5,667 nucleotides of DNA, taken from the NCBI GenBank assembly GCA_007279775.1, contig QYPD01000028.1, positions 1 to 5,667 of the forward strand, written 5' to 3'. A model generated the notes under the pieces. That model searched no databases and was not told where the DNA came from. It saw nothing but the letters and a program-made list of their open reading frames with translations. The DNA is from Spirochaetia bacterium. Lineage in GTDB: Bacteria > Patescibacteriota > Minisyncoccia > UBA6257 > UBA9933. Of the stretch, positions 3,918-5,667 are shown piece by piece (the stretch's first letter is position 1; every line of letters begins with the position of its first letter). The position numbers and the translations under genes are program-made.

Positions 3918-5189
3918 ATGTCTAAAATAAAAACATTTATTTTATTTATCGGCGACATCGCGGTTTTATACGGTTCGCTGATTTTAACTATGATTCTGCG
4001 TTATGGGCCGGCCGATTTTGATTATCGCTTATTTGCACACATTAAACCGTTTTCGCTAATCTTCATTTTTTGGCTTTTAATTTTTTACTTGGCTGACCTT
4101 TATGAAGAAAAAAATTTAAGGTTGGGAATAAATATTTTACAAACTTTTGCGTTCGCGATTTTTATCAGCGTTATCGGCTCAATAATCCTATTTTATCTTT
4201 TCCCTTCGGTTTTTGAACTGACGCCGAAAACCAATTTGGTCATTTTAACGCTGGTTTTCGGATTTATTGATTTGGGCTGGCGTTTCGGATTGGCAAAAAT
4301 ATTCATAAGCGGCGGGCTGAAAACCCGCATCGTTTTTATGGGCGATTCGCCGATTACCGAAGAAATCAAATTGTATCTTCAAAAAAACCCGCAAATAGGA
4401 TATGAAATAGTTTCAAAAATTGAAGACGGCGCCGATATGGTTATCATCCAACCGAGCGCCAAAAACGACCCGAAATTCATTGATTTTTTCTATGGCCTTT
4501 TGGCGGCGAAAATCGCCGTTGTGGATTCAATCAAATTTTATGAAACGATTTTTCAAAAACTTCCGATTGAAGAAATTGAAAGAGGCTGGTTCATTGAAAA
4601 AATAACCACCCGCCGGCGGGCTTACGAATTCGTCAAAAGATTAACAGACGTCATTTTCTCAATAATTCTTGGAATTATTTTTATTCCTATCGGATTGGTC
4701 ATCGCCGTTTTGACAAAGTTAAGCTCGCGTAAAGGACCGATAATTTTCAAACAGGAAAGAGTCGGACTTAACAATAAAAATTTCGTACTCTTGAAATTCG
4801 GCACGATGAAAGCGGACAAAGGGCCTCTTTGGACCAATAAAAACGACGACCGGCTCACGCTTTTGGGCAAATTTTTAAATCATACCCACCTAAACGAAAT
4901 TCCTCAGCTTTATAATATTTTTAAGGGTGATATTTCGTTTATCGGACCCCGGGCGGAAGATAAAAAACTTGTTGAAATTTACCGTCAAATTCCCCACTAC
5001 GAAATCCGGCACATGATTAAACCGGGCTTAACGGGCTGGGCGCAGTTAAATTACAAAGCGAGCGCTTCAGTAGAAGAAGCTAAGGAAAAACTGAAATACG
5101 ATATTTATTATATTAAAAACCGCTCGCTTATGCTCGATTTCATAATCTTTCTTAAAACCACGAAATACTTTTTCTTTTCACAAAAATAA
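3918..5189 (+). CDS. Polyprenyl phosphoglycosyl transferase, WcaJ/WbaP type, with altered active site
   Basis: This gene encodes a 423-residue membrane protein of the bacterial sugar transferase family. These enzymes move a sugar phosphate from a nucleotide sugar to undecaprenyl phosphate, the first step of polysaccharide unit assembly. Four membrane segments lie at about 8-26, 44-60, 75-96 and 105-125. A Rossmann-like region follows at about 136-205, and the catalytic domain spans about 238-419. Family landmarks are GPIIFKQERVGLNNKNF (273-289), LYNIFKGDISFIGPR (331-345) and KPGLTGWAQLNY (368-379). Departures from the usual motifs are KFGTM for KFRTM (Gly295), LNHTHLNEIPQ for an LRxTxLDELPQ pattern (Asn321, Asn326) and GPRA for GPRP (Ala346). 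Asn326 replaces the Asp described as the nucleophile in this superfamily. ATG 3918 is the first start after an in-frame TGA at 3891; no Shine-Dalgarno sequence is seen. The flippase gene follows after 21 nt. Family is clear; activity is uncertain. Confidence 0.92.
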   Translation: MSKIKTFILFIGDIAVLYGSLILTMILRYGPADFDYRLFAHIKPFSLIFIFWLLIFYLADLYEEKNLRLGINILQTFAFAIFISVIGSIILFYLFPSVFELTPKTNLVILTLVFGFIDLGWRFGLAKIFISGGLKTRIVFMGDSPITEEIKLYLQKNPQIGYEIVSKIEDGADMVIIQPSAKNDPKFIDFFYGLLAAKIAVVDSIKFYETIFQKLPIEEIERGWFIEKITTRRRAYEFVKRLTDVIFSIILGIIFIPIGLVIAVLTKLSSRKGPIIFKQERVGLNNKNFVLLKFGTMKADKGPLWTNKNDDRLTLLGKFLNHTHLNEIPQLYNIFKGDISFIGPRAEDKKLVEIYRQIPHYEIRHMIKPGLTGWAQLNYKASASVEEAKEKLKYDIYYIKNRSLMLDFIIFLKTTKYFFFSQK

Positions 5190-5210
5190 TGCCCAGTAAT
5201 TCAACTTCAA

Positions 5211-5667
5211 ATGATTAAAAAAATAAAGGATTTGCTTTTCCAAAACCGCACGTCAAAACAGACGGTTGTCAAAAACGTTGTTTGGTTAAGCTTGAGCCAA
5301 GTTGTCGGAAGATTAATAAGAGGGCTATTCATTATTTTCGCCGCTCGGCTCTTGGGAGCGTCTGAATATGGTGTTTTTTCTTACGCGCTTGGACTGGCGG
5401 GATTTTTCACTCTTTTTGCCGACTTGGGAATAAATTCTATTTTAACCAAAGAAGCCAGCCGGGAACCGGAAAGGGCTTCATCTTATTTTGCAACTTCTTT
5501 TTGGATAAAAATATTTCTTGTTTTTTTCGCTGTTCTTTTGGTTATTTTTGTCGCGCCTTATTTTTCAAAAATCGAATCAATTGAAACACTTTTTTATTTT
5601 GTGGCGCTTTTGACGATTTTTGACAATCTTCGCGAGTTTTTTAACGCTTATTTCCGCGCTAAAGAAA
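5211..5667 (+). CDS. Wzx-like polysaccharide flippase (N-terminal part, runs off window)
   Basis: This open frame of 152 codons has no stop before the window edge. Family length is usually above 400 residues, so roughly the first third is present. Residues 1-20 are basic and cytoplasmic. Membrane segments lie at about 22-46, 54-75, 97-117 and 125-140. The stretch ARLLGASEYGVFSYALGL (45-62) and the following FADLGINSILTKEASR (69-84) are typical of the polysaccharide-synthesis branch of the MOP/MATE superfamily. Such proteins move lipid-linked oligosaccharides across the membrane. ATG 5211 is chosen because the only in-frame codons after the preceding gene's TAA, seven in all, include no start. 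No Shine-Dalgarno sequence is visible. The 21-nt gap to the transferase gene suggests co-transcription. Confidence 0.88.
   Translation, partial: MIKKIKDLLFQNRTSKQTVVKNVVWLSLSQVVGRLIRGLFIIFAARLLGASEYGVFSYALGLAGFFTLFADLGINSILTKEASREPERASSYFATSFWIKIFLVFFAVLLVIFVAPYFSKIESIETLFYFVALLTIFDNLREFFNAYFRAKE

Noticed and set aside
4420..4870. Frames at 4420-4605 (plus) and 4622-4870 (minus)
   Set aside because: Both lie inside the phosphoglycosyl transferase gene in other frames.
134..5189. Possible UGA recoding, because the six complete genes end in TAA or TAG and never TGA
   Set aside because: No gene contains an in-frame TGA that would have to be read as an amino acid, and six stops are too few to infer a changed code.

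Overview
The window looks like a compact, AT-rich bacterial chromosome segment, most likely from the Candidate Phyla Radiation (Patescibacteria, Parcubacteria-like). This placement is an inference. It rests on short versions of core genes, the absence of a recognisable Shine-Dalgarno sequence before any of the seven genes, and intergenic spacers built from short palindromic or AT-rich repeats. From memory, such repeats (including the CCTGCC/GGCAGG palindrome) are common in that group. No RNA gene, CRISPR array or transposase gene was found.

Layout. Positions 1-133 hold iterated TTCGGAT and ACGAAT motifs and an imperfect GC palindrome, with no gene. A leftward block follows, read lepB (2899 to 2351), hisS (2254 to 929), a HIT-family hydrolase gene (831 to 427) and rpsU (343 to 134). 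Its products cover protein secretion (signal peptidase I), His-tRNA charging, nucleotide hydrolysis and the small ribosomal subunit. Positions 2900-3238 form a divergent intergenic region with a 59-bp repeat, a perfect 20-bp palindrome, a plausible promoter and one arm of a long inverted repeat. A rightward block follows: pth (3239-3814), a membrane phosphoglycosyl transferase gene (3918-5189), and the first 152 codons of a Wzx-like flippase gene that runs off the window (5211-5667). The last two probably form the start of a surface-polysaccharide cluster: the transferase would load the first sugar phosphate on undecaprenyl phosphate and the flippase would export the finished lipid-linked unit.

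The most notable features are these. (1) The phosphoglycosyl transferase has Asn where the family's catalytic Asp sits, plus several other departures from its core motifs. (2) Two unrelated repeat families sit at fixed distances upstream of genes: 59-bp repeats exactly 5 nt before lepB and hisS, and hairpin-forming repeats of about 83 bp exactly 11 nt before the HIT gene and rpsU. (3) pth appears to have absorbed repeat-like DNA in its middle, in a late loop and at its C-terminus. Inverted repeats span both its start and its end.
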